64,000 nucleotides of DNA from the NCBI RefSeq assembly GCF_024586455.1, contig NC_065919.1:12130368-12194367 (forward strand), read 5' to 3'. The stretch is from Bactrocera neohumeralis. Taxonomy: Eukaryota; Arthropoda; Insecta; Diptera; Tephritidae. This document shows positions 62,588-64,000 of the stretch, piece by piece. How positions within the stretch are numbered: the stretch's first letter is position 1; every line of letters begins with the position of its first letter. Below the pieces are notes generated by a model that worked only from the letters and a program-made list of their open reading frames with translations, was not told the DNA's origin and searched no databases. Made by a program: the position numbers and the translations under genes.

Positions 62588-64000
62588 TTAGAAGTCGTCA
62601 GTGATGGTGTGATCGAGTAGTGTGCCATCGCAGATCTTTACCAATTGATCACTGTCCAAATTCAGCAGCTGGCTTATGGAGGAAGCCTCTCCACGCGTGT
62701 CAGAATTACTGTTATTCTTTGCATCGACCTCGCCCACCAACAGTTTATCGTTACTATTCGTGGCGACATTAGATTGTTGTTGGAATTGCGATTGAGATGA
62801 AACGTCTTGTTGTGGTGGTTGCTGTTGCTGAGGCGGTACAAATTGATTTTTTTGTTGAGCCGGAACAAACTGATGTTGTTGTTGAACCGACGGAGACGGC
62901 TGCAGCGGCTGTTGCTGTGTACTGCTTTGAACGGAATTATGCTGGCCATTCTGTGGCATGGTGCCTGCAGTGGCATTAAGAAATTGTTGCATGCTGAATG
63001 GATTATTGCTCAGCGCTGCAACAGCTAAAGCCAAAATGCTGGTGAGTTTCTCTTCCCTGTTCGTGTCACCAAGAAATAGTTGTTGCCGTTGCTGCATCAA
63101 ACGCCATTGTTGTTGTTGCTGCAGCTGCGTTTGCGGTTGCTGAGGAACTCCTTGTTGCTGATACGGCCTCTGAAGTGGCTGAGGATGGAGTAGTTGTTGT
63201 GGCTGCTGCTGTTGATGCTGAAGATTTGGTTGCTGCAGTTGTAGCGTTGATGGATATTGTTGTTCTTGCTGAGGATGAAGTGGTTGTTGTGGCTGCTGCT
63301 GTTGATGCTGAAGATTTGGTTGCTGCAGTTGTAGCGTTGATGGATATTGTTGTTCTTGCAACTGCGCCGGTATATATTTATGTTGTTGCAATTGTAGTTG
63401 TAGTTTTTGATTTTGATGTGGCAATTGCCCTTGTGATTGCTGTTGCTTTATTTGAGACCGATTCGGCTGCTGCAACAGATCATCTAAATGAGGATGTTGT
63501 TGTTGGTCTCGAATATTTTGAAGTTTTGGAAATTGCGACTGCTTTTGGTTATCCGCATAAACTTTACTCTCCTCATGAATTTCCAGTGTCGTTGGAATTG
63601 TCTCAACATTGAGAGTTTCTTGGATGTCCACCGTACCATTTTCCAGGTTAATCACCTCCGTGACCTTGCCGTAAGGCGAAGTTGTTGTCGACGTATCAAT
63701 CTTGCTGGTTGATGATGACGGTGACAATGGTTCTGGCGATGGTGTCATCTCACCAGATACGAAGAACTTATCCAAATTTGCTTGTTTGGCAACAAGGGTA
63801 ATGTTATTTTGTATCGGTTTATTGGTAACCGTCTGGTTCTCACTAACTTTAAGTGAGGTCATAGTAAGATCGTTTAGTCTACATTTACGTCTTAACCGTG
63901 ACTTTTTGACTGGTTCATAGTTGAATTCGCAAGGCTCACTGACGGCACCATCGGAAGGTCTTTGTAGTTGCACGAATACCTGTACGGGCTCTTCAATATC
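62588..64000 (-). CDS. Second intronless dorsal-class Rel gene (5' end outside window)
   Basis: Tandem paralogue of the gene at 52656-55556. The frame is open to the last base, where it reads DIEEPVQVFVQLQRPSDGAV from the end of the Rel dimerisation domain; the DNA-binding half lies beyond the window. It keeps the nuclear-localisation stretch KKSRLRRKCR, the linker up to EVINLENGTVD, a Gln-rich region with only two 30-residue repeats (63181-63360), and the same acidic C-terminus (QLLNLDSDQLVKICDGTLLD). Besides the repeat copy number, the central and C-terminal Gln-rich parts differ by several short indels that keep the frame, so both copies are probably under coding constraint. Same QRPS in place of RRPS. 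Confidence 0.92.
   Translation of the reverse strand, partial: DIEEPVQVFVQLQRPSDGAVSEPCEFNYEPVKKSRLRRKCRLNDLTMTSLKVSENQTVTNKPIQNNITLVAKQANLDKFFVSGEMTPSPEPLSPSSSTSKIDTSTTTSPYGKVTEVINLENGTVDIQETLNVETIPTTLEIHEESKVYADNQKQSQFPKLQNIRDQQQHPHLDDLLQQPNRSQIKQQQSQGQLPHQNQKLQLQLQQHKYIPAQLQEQQYPSTLQLQQPNLQHQQQQPQQPLHPQQEQQYPSTLQLQQPNLQHQQQQPQQLLHPQPLQRPYQQQGVPQQPQTQLQQQQQWRLMQQRQQLFLGDTNREEKLTSILALAVAALSNNPFSMQQFLNATAGTMPQNGQHNSVQSSTQQQPLQPSPSVQQQHQFVPAQQKNQFVPPQQQQPPQQDVSSQSQFQQQSNVATNSNDKLLVGEVDAKNNSNSDTRGEASSISQLLNLDSDQLVKICDGTLLDHTITDDF
63181..63360 (-). repeat. Two-unit 90-bp coding repeat in the second Rel gene
   Basis: gaggatg(g/a)ag(t)...ttgttcttgct occurs at 63181 and 63271 with a period of 90 bp. 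Each unit encodes (P/L)LHPQQEQQYPSTLQLQ followed by QPNLQHQQQQPQQ, the ancestral counterpart of the eight-unit array in the first Rel gene. Confidence 0.92.

Larger units (their letters stand above)
51169..64000. repeat. Tandem duplication of a ligase-Rel gene pair
   Basis: Unit 1 runs from 51169 to about 55556 and unit 2 from about 60458 to beyond 64000, in the same orientation. The gene order, convergent arrangement and the shared intergenic sequence (catattttcaac.taagagaaactcataaagatgaacat) match. Stop codons of the two Rel genes are 9,932 bases apart. The spacer (55557-59969) has no counterpart within unit 1. Confidence 0.92.

Overview
The window looks like a fragment of a higher-fly (brachyceran Diptera) genome, most probably a tephritid fruit fly. 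The evidence is AT-rich DNA, long introns packed with mariner/Tc1 remnants, (CATA)n and (GT)n microsatellites, and protein sequences that match Drosophila-type genes closely. The species is inferred, not shown.

Left half (about 1-37140): almost the whole transcript body of the glutamate-gated chloride channel gene GluClalpha on the + strand. One alternative exon (1327-1397) and eight downstream exons (13885-37139) join in a fully consistent reading frame. They encode the Cys-loop ligand-binding domain, four membrane segments and the stop. The first ~60 residues and probably other alternative copies of the first recognised exon lie upstream. The introns (up to 12.5 kb) carry at least six mariner/Tc1-like lineages, several terminal-inverted-repeat elements, non-LTR retrotransposon remnants and a fly-type ~150-bp tandem repeat.

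Middle (37140-51165): no host gene recognised. It holds nested DNA transposons (40808-42240), two non-LTR RNase H/3' ends, a degenerate satellite-like array (45.03-45.88 kb) and A-rich low-complexity DNA.

Right end (51169-64000): a tandemly duplicated two-gene unit. Each unit has a luciferase/4-coumarate:CoA-ligase-like AMP-forming gene (+) lying tail-to-tail with an intronless dorsal-class Rel/NF-kB gene (-). In unit 1 the ligase is a pseudogene (51169-52545) while its Rel gene (52656-55556, 966 aa) is open and carries eight copies of a 30-residue Pro/Gln repeat. In unit 2 the ligase is intact (five exons, 59970-62428, 546 aa) and the Rel gene (62588 to the window edge) has only two repeat copies. 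The spacer between units has been invaded by Tc1-like, hAT-like and mariner sequences. The duplicated, intronless, repeat-expanding Rel genes are the most unusual content of the window.
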